A stretch of DNA of 64,000 nt from Roridomyces roridus. Lineage: Eukaryota; Basidiomycota; Agaricomycetes; Agaricales; Mycenaceae. The translations under genes and the position numbers were made by a program. Below are positions 32,454 to 45,600 of the stretch, piece after piece. The notes below the pieces were generated by a model that worked only from the letters and a program-made list of their open reading frames with translations, did no database searches and had not been told where the DNA came from. Numbering within the stretch: the stretch's first letter is position 1; every line of letters begins with the position of its first letter. The DNA lies in the NCBI GenBank assembly GCA_029378245.1, contig JARKIF010000020.1, positions 930,001 through 994,000 of the forward strand, given 5' to 3'.

Positions 32454-33917
32454 GGTGTAGGAGTAAAGGAGGAGGACTAAACCTGGCACCATAAAAAAGA
32501 AAATCAAACGCTACCATCGCCGCACCTTGATTCGAACAAGGATCAGATATCGATCAACTTTCAAGGGGGAAAGCGGCATTTATGAGACTAATGCAGGTTC
32601 ATAGTATGTATAATATTCGATCGACAACAATTATCCCAACCTTAGCAGATGTCAAGGCGATGTGTAGATCGCGAGGTGCATCAACATTTGGTCAGTCGTT
32701 TCAAGCATCGAATAACAGAAAGTTGTCGTCGTGCACAGGGAGGCTAACTCGGAATCGACAAAGCCGAGCAGCGCGGTCAGATATCGCTGCGCGTGGATCT
32801 CGGGACGCTACGTAGTACAGTCCAAAGACCCCGTTGGAGTTGGGGATTCTTTAGGCTCGTACCAGCCCTTTCTTGTGGCATTGGAAATCCGCTAGGCACT
32901 CATACAGGGGGAGGTATTGGTGCCTAAGAGAGCTGGTTCGAGTCTAGGGATTCTTCGTGTGTGTGTAGTTCCAAAAGATTGACCGAAGAAATAAGCTCGC
33001 TTACTTCAGGACCCACGGGTCGAACGTGGATCTGGAAAATGTAGCTGTGGATCGATCTTACAGCAACAACAAGTGCATGTAACGAAAGACGAGATTCAAT
33101 CCTGGCTTTCAAAACTGCCGTCCTCCTGGTGTCGATAGGTGTTTTCTTGGGAGCTCAAGTGCTCAAGCTTCATTAGGAGCAAGGTAAAAAAATATTCCCA
33201 ACTATCCGCCATCTAGTACCAAAGCGCGGGTCGAACGTGCATTCGACAGCTGCAGGTAAATCCAGAGAGGCTGTTTCTGGAAATGTGGGTTATGAAGATA
33301 CCGACTTCAGAACCGTAAGTTCTCCCAGTTTTCGGATGAGAGGGATGTCAGTCGAGATTAGGAAGAAGAGACTCGTTGGCAACGGAAATGAACACGAACG
33401 TAGGTGAATTAGATCGAGCCTGCTCAGAGCTTGAGGCTAAAAAGTCGAACACACTAATCGGCGAAGGCGTACTCGGAGTCGAACGAAGAAGGCGGCCAAT
33501 GATGACTGCGTGGAGTGGACGTGTGTACTGTGGCCACAGACCTTATAGAGCTACATGACCAGCACTAGCCAGCGAGCGGAGCATTCATTTTCAGCGCTTG
33601 CGTCATCGTCCGGGTTTCCGTGACTCTCGTTGAGATGAGAATACGTTGGCGTCGAGAGCAAGATCAGCACATGAATTCGATCGAGTGAATGGACGATGAG
33701 ATAACAAGTTGAACGCCAGGCGACAATCGCTCAAACGCGGGAATTGGGGAATTGGAGCGTCATCTTTGACATTTTTTGAATGAACTCCCACGATCAGTCA
33801 GGCTAGGTGGGTTAGCAACAAAACCTCGATCGGCCAAGCGCACGTGGACCGGAATCGGAATGGGTGGTGCGGATATCGCATTTAAAAAAAACGAAGAGCA
33901 ACAGTGGCCGTTGGAGT
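32454..33917. repeat. Minus-strand tRNA-like/SINE-like copies
   Basis: No protein gene is supported. Repeat traces on the minus strand: a T-arm-like word at 32521-32541 (family 1), two at 33011-33035 and 33224-33242 (family 2, CACGTTCGACCCGTG type), and at about 33400-33545 the GTTCGACTCGGAGTACGCC-type block of the 43-47 kb array in reverse orientation. Confidence 0.5.
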
Positions 33918-35597
33918 TTAGAAGATGAACACAGTCATCTTATCCGGCACCTAAAAACGGGAATGAGCCCTCCGACACCCCACCAAGCAGATGACCACCT
34001 ACCTGCTCATCCGCGCCAAGAACGCAATCTTGCTCCAGCATGAACTGATCGAATGGCTCCGAGTCGCCCCCAGGCAACTCCCGCTCCGTCATACGAAACG
34101 GCAACCATGTCTCCACAGTGTCCTTGAAGGGAGTCAACCCCGTGATGTCGTAGCTCTCTATCACCGTGGAATCGGATACCATCTCCTCAGCGGTGCTGTA
34201 GACATCCACCGCCTCGTGATGACTGCCTCGGTTGAAGTCGAGGATGCATATAGAGTATGGGCTTCCGGCGGGGATGATGGCGCGCTCGCCATGGACAAAT
34301 CTAAGCAGCATGAGAGGGAGTAACAGGCCCACAGCGTGGACGTACCGATGCCAATCACAGAGGTCTCCATCCAACATACGTGTGTCTCTCGGGCCCCACT
34401 CCTCCCAGGGAACCTCCATGGGCCCTGTCTGCTGTTGCTGCACTTGTTCGATATACCGCCTGAACGTACGATAGTGCACGAAGAGGCGCGCGCAGAACCC
34501 CCCGTCATTGTATTGGATCTCGAAGCAATAGATTCGGCGTGAATGAGCCGTAGCGAAGCGACGGCCGGGGATAGAATGGCTGCAAAAAGGCCCGCTATGC
34601 GCACCGATTGACGAGAGGAACCAATCGTCGTCGAGAGCCGGGAATCGGAGGGTCGCGACGTGGGTGTGGCTGGGCTGCTCCACATTCAATGTGTATATTT
34701 CGACTTGGCCGTCAGCCTCCGATGAGCCTAGGAGGAACGCGCGGGAGGAAATAAACTGAAAGCCTGAGTGGTCGCTGACAGCTAGGTCCTAGCACATGTT
34801 AGGTGCATCGCCTCGTGTAACATTCGGACCTACCACGAGCAGGAGACACCGGCGCCAATCGAAAATAACAAGTCGCCCTGGGACAACAAACGATATTGCA
34901 ACGATGTCGTAGGAAATATGCATGGTGACATCCTCAAGGAAGTTGTCGTCAATGTCTTCCATCTCAAACCTTACCGCCGAATCCCGTGCGAGTGGATGGA
35001 TACGGAGATCCGAGACGCGGCGGAAGCTAAGAATCCCCGTAGTACCTCCAGGACGATACAGAATGGCGAGCAGGTCCTGGGTGGGGTCCATAGCAAAATC
35101 GACGTGGTTTTGCAAATCGATCCCTGGTGGTAGGGCGTGCCGCCGGGTCGATACAGAGGTATTTGGATCCGCGACAAGGTCCGTGAGGGATACGGTGCAG
35201 AAATTGGGTTCGCGTTCCTGCACTGCGAAGACGCCGCCGACGAACTCGAATGCCTTGCATGTGTGAAATCCGATGTCAATCACCGTCTGGGAACTCCAAG
35301 CGATGTCCCGCCAGGCACGACGACGATCTTGGAGTGCGTTTAGGCGGTCTTGAGCAACTATCGAAGAGTTGTCGTATGCTGGAATGAGGCCATCCTTCCA
35401 GAGCTCGATGGTGTATTGCAAAATGGGAGAGCTGCGAATCGCATCGTGCCACGTACGACAGACCTTGTAATGAATGTCGTCGAAAACGGCGGCAGGACGG
35501 CGATTCCACTCACTGTCGAGCACCCTAACATCGTTTCAGCCTGGAGGAGTCCGAGAATTTCACATAGGATCTCGGGAGGTACGAGCATGAAAGACAT
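33918..35597 (-). CDS. F-box protein
   Basis: Five exons (35514-35597, 34834-35463, 34346-34788, 34003-34300, 33918-33950) join in phase to 495 residues. The N-terminus MSFMLVPPEILCEILGLL followed by VCRTWHDAIRSSPILQYTIEL is a typical F-box, split by the first intron as in many basidiomycete paralogues. The rest fits the common family with an F-box and a C-terminal beta-propeller-like region (RRAWRDIAWSS; DFAMDPTQDLLAILYR; ISYDIVAISFVVPGRLVIFDWRRCLLLV). F-box proteins recruit targets to SCF ubiquitin ligase. Introns are 45-52 nt with strong donors. The last exon has only 11 codons. The frame is intact. Confidence 0.82.
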
Positions 35598-35699
35598 GGT
35601 GGTGGTCAGAAGCAAGAGTGGCGGTGGCGTAGCCCACGTGCAACCGTTCAAGTTGATCCGATGCAGCGACGATGCATTGGCTTCACTTGACCACCATAA

Positions 35700-35880
35700 T
35701 GTAAGGAGTCAAATTTGAAAGTCAGTGAGGGCCCGGCTGGACTCACATATGAGCTTGGTGCGCCAGAGCATGAGGCTCGCCCGACTCACTTCCTCCAGAT
35801 TCTCCGGCGTCGAATTCCAATTGAATTCTCTTCAGAGTCCCGCCAAGAATTTCATTCCATGTCGCATGATGTAAGTACGC
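35700..35880 (-). pseudogene. Fragment of the DPEKW-domain / MYND family including an intron
   Basis: On the minus strand, ATWNEILGG matches PTWEEIFGG near the end of domain copy 3 in the 18.9-21.9 kb gene; after a frameshift the tail reads like LEEVSRASLMLWRTKLIC. The following bases copy the donor and intron (AT|gtgagtccagccg...ctgacttt), so this is a genomic (not reverse-transcribed) fragment about 14 kb from its relative. Confidence 0.7.
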
Positions 35881-35952
35881 AGTGGTTGCGGGGGTTAGCG
35901 ATCGCTCGCCACGTTGAATTCGTGTCAGCTCCCGCGTCGAATAGGCGGTCAA

Positions 35953-38900
35953 AAAGGTGTAATATAATCGGTTGAGTGAACTTTCGAAGTTGGGGCGTGG
36001 GTCAGGATCGACGCTCGCAATTTTCGAATTCAGTCCAGGCGTTCATGGAAAAACGAGGAGGCCTACAGCGCATGACCTGGCCTTGATTCGAACAAGGGTC
36101 TCCCGCTTTGAAGGCGATGATGCTAATTACTCATAAGAAGCGGGCGTGTTGCGTTCACCACCAGGTTTTCTGCGTGTGCATTGTTCAAAGCACCGGCATT
36201 CGAGCACCCACTAAACGGAGAGGTGCCTGGGGTCGTCTTGGCGCAGGTCTTGTCCGGATTCAAGGCTAACCTGGAGCCGCTGAAAGCCTGTCGGGAGAAC
36301 ACAATGAAAAACGCAGGTGATCACAGCGAAGTGCCTGGACCCCGATTCGAACGAGGAGACCTCCAGGACCCAAAGCCCTCCGAAGTGAAGCATGATACCA
36401 ACAGATGATGAGCGGACTCGAAATCGTTGGCTTTCATCGAGATTCGAGTTCACAGAAATAACGAAAATGTATGCGGGCGCACAACGGCGCGTGAGCACAG
36501 GATGAGGAACAAAATGGGACGTCTTTACTCTGCATGACTTATGACCTGACCTTGATTCGAACGAGGGTCTCCCGCTCACGCTGCGTTGGATCGCAACTGG
36601 AAACGGGTGTGCTGGCATTGCACCATCAGGTTCTCTGCAGGTTAGTGACTTGCATATGGGCGGAGAACGCACCGGTGGCAGTAATCGCGCAGAGTGAATT
36701 TGCTATAGCCAGCCGGCCATTGCAACACGTGAAGATCTAGACGCACCACGCGCGTATTAGTGTAGTTAGGTCCCGAGAAGCGGTGAGCCAACCGAGGAGC
36801 CGACAGGGAATTCGGACGAAGTTGAAGAACCCCGGGAGGCTCGCTGCCTCTGTGCCAGTAATTCAACTGCCAATCTTCAAGGATCATTTCAATTTGAATT
36901 GAATGTGGGGTGGCCTCGTGTTGAGTGGGGACCTCGTCGGCACCGGAGCGAACAGCGAAACTCGAACCAAAGATCCTTGCAGCTCAGCGTACATAAATGA
37001 TAATATTAATCCCAGTCCGTGTCCTCGTGTGCGCCAACCTAGATCCCAATCCACCGCGAGCCTCGTGGCGTAGATCCGAAAGATTTTTCCCAGTTCAAAC
37101 TTTGTAAGCATCTTTCTTCAACGTACACCACGAGACCCAGACCACTGGAAAATCAATGATCGTCGGACTTGGAGATACCCCGCAAGTCAAGTCCGTGAAC
37201 CCCGCGTTCCCAAATTCAAAATCAACGCCTCCAGTTCGTGGGGGCGTTACGCTAGTCCCGAAACGTCTAACGGATCTCAGCGCCTGCAGGAAAGCTGCAG
37301 GACTATCGGTGTGCAGGTGGGTGCGGAAGCCAAAGGAAGCCAGATAATGCCTTTGCAGTTCGAATTCTCCGAGTCCATGCGCAGAAAAACCAGTCCAAGG
37401 CCATGGCCCGGATCCGAGCAAAGTCAACCAGAACGAGAACCGCGCCCGTACGTCCAACAAATTTAAGATTTGCAATTGAAGCAAAGTCAGAAGTAGATCC
37501 GATTCCGAGGCATCCACCGTTGAAAATGTTGTTAAAGTCCGCCGCCGCCATAATGAAAACCGTGCGACGCCGATGTCGACGCACTGTTGATCCATTGAAA
37601 AATTTGACGTATGCATGTATGTACCCCGCCTCGTGTTTTCCAGCCCGCAAATACACTGGTATGTACTAGGAACTAGATCCGAGAGGTGACCGGATTCAGA
37701 TGATGCAAATTCAAACTCACCTCCACCCGCCCCTCTGATTCCACCTCGGTCGGGAGGATAAGTATGACGCCGGGATGAGATCACCACGGAGCTACCGGGA
37801 AAACATCAAAGGGTCGGTGCGCGCTGAGTTCCAACTAACCAGAACAAGCTGATATCAGTGTCAGTTTCATCCAATTCACAGCAAATTTTATTACCAATCC
37901 AGCTAAGAAATACATTTTATTTTATTTTAGTTCGTTCCTTCTTTCGTTCCTTCTTCCTTCCCTTCCTTCCCTTCACCCCAACCCAAATCCAATGTAAGCA
38001 TATAGTAAGTAGGTACCAAGAATTATGAGCCAGTGTGCATCTAGTGAGTGAGTGTTTGTAATATGTATCATTATTATATCGTTTTTTGAAAGGCGCGGAC
38101 GGGAGACGGGTCGTGTGTTGATTTGGGGAACGGGCACCCGCACCCGCACCCGAGTCCGACATCCCCAAAACAAAAACTCTGGGAGGTACACGTGATCACC
38201 GAGGAAGCCGGCTTGGTGATTGCGGGGTGCCGTACATCGCCATCGCGGGAAGACGAGAGGGACGAGAGCCACGTATGCATGCAGCAACCACCGCGCAGAT
38301 AGCGGAGCGACTAGCTCGTCAAGTGCTAGCTCCGGCACTCCGCCAAAGACTCCGATGATGATGTACCCGAAAGGGGAGCGGAGCGGGGTCTCGACCAGAC
38401 CAGCCCAGGAACGGGTATTACGGCCAGGGGAAAAGCCACCGTTGGCATCACGACAAACGGGCGGGGATAGAGGGGAGGGTGGGTGGGTCCATACGCGGTG
38501 GGGGAGGGGGAGATGACGATGACGATGACAACGCGAAATGAGGAGAGGGGAGGATCCAGGGTCGGTCGAAAGTACGCGGTACTAGCGCACACGCCTCCCC
38601 CACATGCCCACCGGTCCCCTCGCCGGTCGATCCCGTGGTCCTTCCTGCGATCGAAGAGAAGCAAGGACCACGTTCCCAAGGCTATTTTCCTGTCGTGTGC
38701 ACCGGTCCTGCACAGTATGCGAGTATTGCGTGTGTGTCATTTCGCGAAGCGTACATGCCCACTGCAGTCCGTCCGTCTGCCCACAAGATCCGTCCGTCCG
38801 TCCGTCCGTGCATAGAATCCAGATCCTATACAGAAAAAAAGACATTTGCGTCAGATACTCGTCACCAAGTAATTCGTTCCCGACTCACCTGATCCATCCA

Positions 38901-39241
38901 GCCACACGCCGCAAGTATGTATGTATGTATGTACGTAGAAAGACAAAAGTGGATACAGAAAAGGGAGGTGGCATATACAATTTGTGGATGAAAGCAGAGC
39001 AAGTCTAAGTTACGACGAGGAAGAAAGAGTATCCGAAAAGATTAAAATAAGCCCAAAAAAGTAGCGAGGGAGGGAGGGAGAGCATGAAGGGGAGCGCATA
39101 GTGTCGGTCGGCATAGAGGCATAGGAGTGTGTCGAGTGGGGATGGAGATGAAGATGCATAGGGTGAATGGCCAGCGACGTGGACAAGGGCCAGCCGGTGG
39201 TCGTGCTCGCCTGCCGCAGGCTGGGGTGATGCGAGTCTCCA
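35953..39241. other. Gene-poor stretch with tRNA-like repeats and microsatellites
   Basis: No supported gene. Three family-1 T-arm repeats lie at 36.07-36.57 kb (separate entry). Microsatellites: a CTTCC-type tract at about 37925-37975, CCGT repeats at 38790-38806 and ATGT repeats at 38917-38934. The frames at 37.1-37.8 kb lack features. Confidence 0.5.
36070..36690 (-). repeat. tRNA-like repeats (T-arm family 1, copies b-d)
   Basis: Three T-arm-like modules on the minus strand at about 36077-36106, 36335-36364 and 36542-36575 share GACCC(T/C)(C/T)GTTCGAATCAAGG or a close variant. Copies b and d also share flanks: a CACCA(C/T)CAGGTT(T/C)TCTGC word about 70 bp away and GCACCGG beyond, so the repeat unit is at least 150 bp. 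This points to a tRNA-derived short interspersed element rather than tRNA genes. Confidence 0.55.
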
Positions 39242-42200
39242 TCACCAAAACCCACTCCTCCAAAGCCCCGCCAGGCCACCCGCCTTTCTCGGCCTCTCAT
39301 CCTCTACAATCCATCATCAATATCCCTTCTCAGAAACGCAAAAGAAGAAGAAATGACTCACCCGACTCACTCCCCTCCGGCCCCGGACTAGGCGGCTCCC
39401 CAAGCCCCTCCACAGCCGCAAAACTCACATACCCCTCCAGCTGCCGACACTGCGCAGACGCTTTCCGCGCATTAAACGTCGGCCTCGCTTGTGCATCGTC
39501 ATGCCCCTCCTCAGAGGACGACCCAGACCCAGAGACGACGACAAGCGAGTGCCTAGGCGGCGTCGCAGGAGGTGTCAATAACCTCCCTCCCCTACTCCTC
39601 GTACTCCTCCTCCGCCCAATACGCCCCTCGCCTTCAAGCTCGTCTTCCTCCTCTTCCTCATCCCCTTCATCACCTTCCCCTTCCTCAGAATCATCCTCGT
39701 CCCTCACATCAGCAGACAAAGGCGGCGTACTGCCCGGCGACAACGGCTGCGGCTGCGTCCCAGCCCTCCTCAACGGCGGCGGCTGGTGCGGGTGCGAAGG
39801 CGAATAAGGCTGTGCAGCCAACGCAGCCAGCGCCGCATACGCACTACTCTTCCTCGTATGCCCATAAGCAGAAGTCGGCGACGAAGGTGAATGCGGCAAA
39901 GGAGCCTCGAGCGCAGACGCAGCACGTGCCCTCCTCTCTGGCGTAGGCGTAGACGTGCCACCGCGCACGAGGAAGGGCGTGGGAGAATGCGTCTGTAGAG
40001 GCGAGTGCGGGAGGACGTGAGGCTGCCTAGGTGATCTTGTAGGCGACTGTGTGGGACGACGTGGGGAGGGAGACGCTGGGGCCGTATGACGGCGAGACGG
40101 TGAATGCGGTAGTGGCGCCATCGAATTCGTGGGCGTGTGGTCCAGAGGCAGAGGCTGTGGGCGGTGGTGTCGCGCTGTAGTACGATGAGGACTCTGCAAT
40201 AGAGGTTAGCCCGCACGAAGGGAAAGGGACGACGACGAGGGAAAGGATGAAAGAAGGAGGGAGCACCAAAAAGCCAAAGCGAAGCACAGATCCAAGAACA
40301 CAATCTATGTGTATCTAGAAGCCCGCCGACCGACAGCGTGCGAAGGGGCGTAGCCATCCTGTTCTCAGAGATTCGGAAAAAGAACACCGGGGCCGACCCA
40401 GGAACGAGTTCCCGGCCCTTGCCCGTCGGTCGGCAGGCAAGGCGTGGCCCCACACATGATCGTGCAAGAAAGATACGCCCAGTAATCAATGAAGGTCGCC
40501 GCCGCCGCAGACGTCGAGATAAGATGTCCACCACTATCGACCCAATAGGCACACACGCCCAGGCCGCACTGCCCTGCATCGCAATATCGCAATACGCCGA
40601 GACAAAGGATAGCCAGCCAGTCGATGTGAGCGGATAGCATCGCTTCCAATCTCCGCAGCAGCAAAGAAAGAAAGAGGGAGAAGCACCTCCCGCATCCCGG
40701 CGCCAAACTCTCGTCCCTCCACGACAATCGGCATGAAAAGACACAGACACGCTAAAAACAGCGCGAGGCCGACGTGGGGAAGCGGAGCGGTGTCAATGCA
40801 CAATCCAAGATGCCCCTGGCGTGTGATTTACCCACAGCTGGGTGGGCGTTTGTATAACGCAGACGCAGATGGGCACGATACGACGATGTACCGAACATCA
40901 GCCGTCGTCGTCCCGCTGCCCGCAGAGGAAGCGGAGCCCGACCCCGACGAGGATGACGAGGGAATGACGCCGGGTGGAGCAGAATAGAATGTGGGGTAGC
41001 ACAAGCACAAGCGAAATGAAAAACGCGAAGCCCTCCGCGAGAAGGCACGAAAGAAAGAAAGATAGAACGAGATAAAAGAGAGCAGCAGTAGTCGCTCGCG
41101 CATGGATACGACACGAAACGCCAAGATGGGTATCCGACGCCCGCCGCCCATCCAGCCATCCGAAAAGAGAGAACAAAAGAGAAAGGAAATGATAAAAAAC
41201 GACACACACCTGGCCTACATCCAATCTCCCGCGCCGACCTTGGACTTGGTCTCGTGTAGAGTGGTCCTGCAAAGAGAGTCAGTGATGGGTACGAGAGGGA
41301 AGATGATGATGAGATGAAGGGGAAGGTGCGTCCACACAGGCTGCTCGTCGTCCTCCTCCTCGACGCCCACCAGTGACATCATACTGCACCCCTGCACACG
41401 ACCGACCGCCGACGCACGGTGCCAGCTGCAGTAGACGCCGAGATCTCGTTTCCACGAGCGGCGCCCGACCGGCGACTATGCAAAGCCACGAAGCCCGTCA
41501 TCCCCATGGGCATCGAGGCATGAGCATCACCGAGGGCGGGTCGTCCCAGCACGTCGGAGGAGAATGGATACCGCCTCCAGCCCGACTCGGTCCAGCCACC
41601 CCACGCACATAGCACCAACGCACATAGCGGCAAGAACAACGAAAAAGAATACTCACCTCATCACCAAAACTCCTTCCCAGCGGTGTCCTCGGCGATTTGG
41701 GCGAGAGTGGGGAACTCGCTGACGGACGTGGCGTAGTCGACCTCTCGATGGGGCTAGACCGTGCGTGTACATTGGTGTGCTCCAAATGATCCCGCGCTGA
41801 CGACGACGACGACGGGGACTCGACAGACGTGCGTGGTGACGACGACGACCTCGGGCTCTGGCTGACAACGCTCCCTCTCAACGACGTCCGGCGTGAGCTC
41901 GGCGTGGAGCCACCAGCAGCGGAGTTGGCTGCTAGCACGCGCTCGAGGCGTGCTCGCAGCACCTCGTGCTCTGGGTCTCGCTGCTGCTGCGGTGGAGGCG
42001 TGCGACCCTCGAGCCTGTCGAGTGTCATCGCCCGTTGGTGCCCGTGGCCTTGCAAAGGCGAGGACGAGCATCCGCCCTCAGAGTCTCCTCCATATGCGTG
42101 GGCTTGCTCCTCCCTCTCCCTCTTGCTCGGCATGGGGAGGGGGGAAGGCGAGTGTTGTCGGCCCAGGGCATCGCGCAGGAGTTTCTCCGAACGGGAGGAT

Positions 42201-42496
42201 GTTCGGGGTGTACTGGACCCCGACATGGAGCGAGGCTTGAATGTCGGCGAGGAGGGTGCGGAGAGGAGGGCTGTTGGGAGGAAGGATAGGAGGGAGGGCA
42301 GAGGGTGGAGGAGGGAGACGTGGGATGAGCGCCTCTCCCTGTTGTTGTTCGTCGGGACGGACTTTGGGGCAGGCGGCGTCGAGGGGCGCAAAGGCGAGTC
42401 GGTGCTGTCGGCCTCGAGCTGGTCACGGAGGGAGGAGCAGCTGGGGATGGGCGACAGTAGACCCAGAGACTGTGTGTGTCGATGGCGGGAAGGCAT
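39242..42496 (-). CDS. Ser/Pro-rich low-complexity protein (middle exons unresolved)
   Basis: ATG at 42496 opens MPSRHRHTQSLGLLSPIPS and a 280-codon exon to 41657, ending SFGDE before a consensus gtgagt. Probable small exons in phase: 41338-41391 (MMSLVGVEEEDDEQ) and 41210-41266. A second large exon, 39362-40193, encodes Pro/Ser/Arg-rich sequence, an acidic run (DEDDSEEGEGDEGDEEEEEDE) and ARKASAQCRQLEGYVSFAAVEGLGEPPSPGPE; the last exon, 39242-39303, ends RKAGGLAGLWRSGFW. The 40.2-41.2 kb stretch includes a likely exon around 40840-40990, but I could not fit phases. The protein is probably intrinsically disordered; the C-terminal block looks the most conserved-like. No domain is recognised. 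Confidence 0.6.
40790..41212. repeat. Source copy of a segmental duplication (mate at 51228-51550)
   Basis: Plus-strand sequence here (ttacccacagctgggtgggcg, then agcacaagcgaaatgaaaa, then gaaacgccaagatgggtatcc) recurs in the same order and orientation at 51.23-51.55 kb. The mate lacks about 110 bp of the Gly/Ser-coding part (about 40880-40990). It covers part of the Ser/Pro-rich gene, including a candidate donor site. Confidence 0.75.
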
Positions 42497-42659
42497 AGAG
42501 TAAGAGTAGGTAAGTAAGGAGTGTAGCGTGCTTTGGTCAACAAGAGGTGTAGATGTGAGACTTTTTTGGGCAGGTGCGGGGATTGCTACCGCTTTCGGAG
42601 TTAATTTCACAAATCAAAGTCCAAATACAGCGAAATAAAATTTAAATATTGCAGCTGTG

Positions 42660-45600
42660 GCAACCATCGCCGATTCCCGCCGCGTTTCGCGTGCAGCCAG
42701 TGGCATGGTAGCAATTTCCGGTCGCAAAGGGTCGCATTCCATATGCCAGCAGAAAAACTCGGTTTTTTCCGTGTCGTACGACCAAGACGGCCATCAATCC
42801 CCGTTGACGATCATGACGCTTCGGATGACATGGGCAGTGATCCGCCCCTTCTCGTCCCGTCTCCACTGGCACCACGTCCACTCGCTCGCCTCGAATTCTC
42901 CATCCTTATCTCGCCACTGTGCTCGAACCCCATAAACAATTTGTCCACCCACTCCAACAACCCCACCGGTACCCGTACAGCGAAAATCCCGCTGCTTACT
43001 TTACCTGCGCGATTTTGGCCTGGGGTTCTGGACTTCGTCCATTCACTCGAATTCATGTGCTGCTCTCGCGTCCCGGCTTCTGGCTCGCACGACGCCAACG
43101 TATTCTGGATGTTTCAAAGAAAGACAACAGACCACCGTCTCCAACGGCGATGACGCACGCAAGGACTAAATCTGGATTATGTATACTCCTCTCGCTGGGT
43201 AGTCGTGCTCATGTTGCGGGTTCATTCACTCAGTCTTACACTGTAAGGTCTGTACTGTGGCCACAGCGAGGCCATGCCATGTATTGATCATTCGCCGTTC
43301 GACTCGGAGTACAGGCCTTCCATTGAAACTCATCGGTTTTTTTATATCCTCGAGCAGGCTCGATCGAGTGGATAACATACTTTGGTCTGCATTTCCCGTT
43401 CGACTGACCTACGGACTGGACTGCCTTTTGACTGACGACCGCAATATCCCCAAATTTGCCACTTGCAAGTACTCAACCGGCTGGCGTTCCAACAGACTTG
43501 GACTGTATTCCATGCATTCCCCGTATCCCATCGTCTATTCACTCGCTTCCTGTGCTGTTCTCGCGCGTCCTCGATGACCCTTTTTTTTCAAAGAAAGACA
43601 GACAGACCGTCTCCAACGGCGATGACGCAAGGACTAAATCCGTATATGTACTCCTCTCGCTGGCTAGCGCTGCTCATGTACCGCATTATTTCACTCGATC
43701 TCTGGCACGCATATCCACTCCACGCAGTCAACATTGGCCGGTTCCTCGCTCGACTCCGAGCACCTACAGGCTTGCGCAGTCGATATATTCGTTCCCATTT
43801 TTTTTTTCTTCCGGCAGGCTTGATTGAGACTCCTTCTCCTTTCACACCGCGACGGTAATATCTACCCCCGATCTTGCCACTTGCAAGTACTCAGCCGGCT
43901 CAGTTCCAGGAAGCTTGCACTCAGAGCGACCTCATATCCCAGCATACATCGCCCTTTCGCAGACGAATCTGGCTGAAGACGATGACGCAAGCACTAAAAA
44001 TGTATACTCCCCTCGCTGGCTAGTGTACTACTACAGGATTCATTCATTCATTCGATCTGTGGCACACACATCCATTTCATTCAGTCACCCGTTGGCCGGT
44101 TCCTGGTTCGACTCGGAGACAGGCATTCACAGTGGAGACATCTGTTTTTTGTGTCTTCGGGCAGGCTCGATCGAGTAATGGACATGAACTGCGGAGGCTC
44201 CTCCTCGTTTTACCCGGCCGATTTTACCACTTTCAAGTCCTCACCCGGCCCAGTTCCAGGAGACTTCGACTCAGAGCGACCTCATATCCCAAGATACGTC
44301 TCCCTTTCGCAGAATCAATCTCGCTCGATGAAAGCACTAAAAATGTAGAATCCCCCCGCGGGCCAGTGTACTACTACCGGATTCATGCATTCATTCGATA
44401 TCTGGCACACATATCCAGTTCATTCATCCACTCGTTCGCCGGTTTCTCGTTCGACTCGGAGTACAGGCCTTTTCTGGAACAATTGCTCCAATTTTTTTCT
44501 GCTCAAGAGTCAAGCAACGAGCACGATCGAGTAAAGGACATACAACCTTGGTCTGTCGGAAAAAAGTGGTTTGACTTGCAACGGATTGGACTGGAATGTG
44601 GCCTTCAGACCACTTCCAAGGTGTTCAAAGCCTCGGCATAGAGGCTTCCAATGTGTCCCAAGCCACTGGAAGGGAGAATAAGGGTTCCAACCACTCTGAA
44701 GGTTTGTCCCGAGTTCCAAGCAGTTGCAGGCCAGGCTGATCAAACCCGGGATCAGCCCAATCAACAGCTCCGAGGTAAGCCATCATGTTGATATGAGCAT
44801 CCAAGGTGGTTCGACTTTTTATGCTCGACAATCAGCTGCTTTTCACGCATTGGACCGCAACCGGTAGCTCGAACAAGCTACAAAACTCAGGTCATGACCC
44901 GTGGAGTTTTTACACACATGCATACCCGTGTGACGTAGCTTTACCGTAAATTGCTGGAGTGGTGGAGTCAATTGACCACCGGAAGAGGAACTTATCAAAG
45001 CTGATACCCAATTGCTCATCGCAGTGATCCGTCCCCGGCAGATTCAGGCGCGAGATTCCTTGTTTTTGATGGCCTTTGACACGGGTGCTTGAAAGTGTTT
45101 GTAACAATGCTGTTTGTTTGAGAGTGGTTGCAACATTCTGACCTGTGCGTAGCAAGCCACGGTTAGGATTATGACCTTGAAACGGCTTGGAACAGGTCTC
45201 CAGCCAGTCCAAGCCAATTTTGATTTTTCCGACATCCTCATCTCCAGTCTAGTCTCCAACGGCGATGACGCAAGCCCTAAATCTAATTCTGGATATATAT
45301 ACTCGTCTCGCTGGCTAGCATGTACCGGATCCATTCATCCGATCTCTGTGGCACAACATATCCACTCCACGCAGTCACCATCGGCCGGTTCCTGGTTCGA
45401 CTCGGAGTACAGGCCCTTGCAAAGATGAATCCGATGTTTTTGTCTTTGAGCACTGAGTGTTGAGCAGGTTCGAATGTGCATCGGCACACATGGCCGTTTC
45501 CTCGTTCGACTCCGAGTACAAGCCTTCCACACGGACTTTCGTTCATCTCTTTTATCTTCGAACAGGCTCGATCGAGGAAATGACATATATTGGTGTTCAT

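Noticed and set aside
37095..37787. A 230-codon minus-strand frame.
   Set aside because: No recognisable domain, overlapping frames of similar length on both strands, and no splice or start context.
39330..42610. Any CRISPR-like, phage or bacterial operon signal.
   Set aside because: No regularly spaced direct repeats with unique spacers, and introns and fungal gene families occur throughout; the repeats in this window are of eukaryotic mobile-element type.
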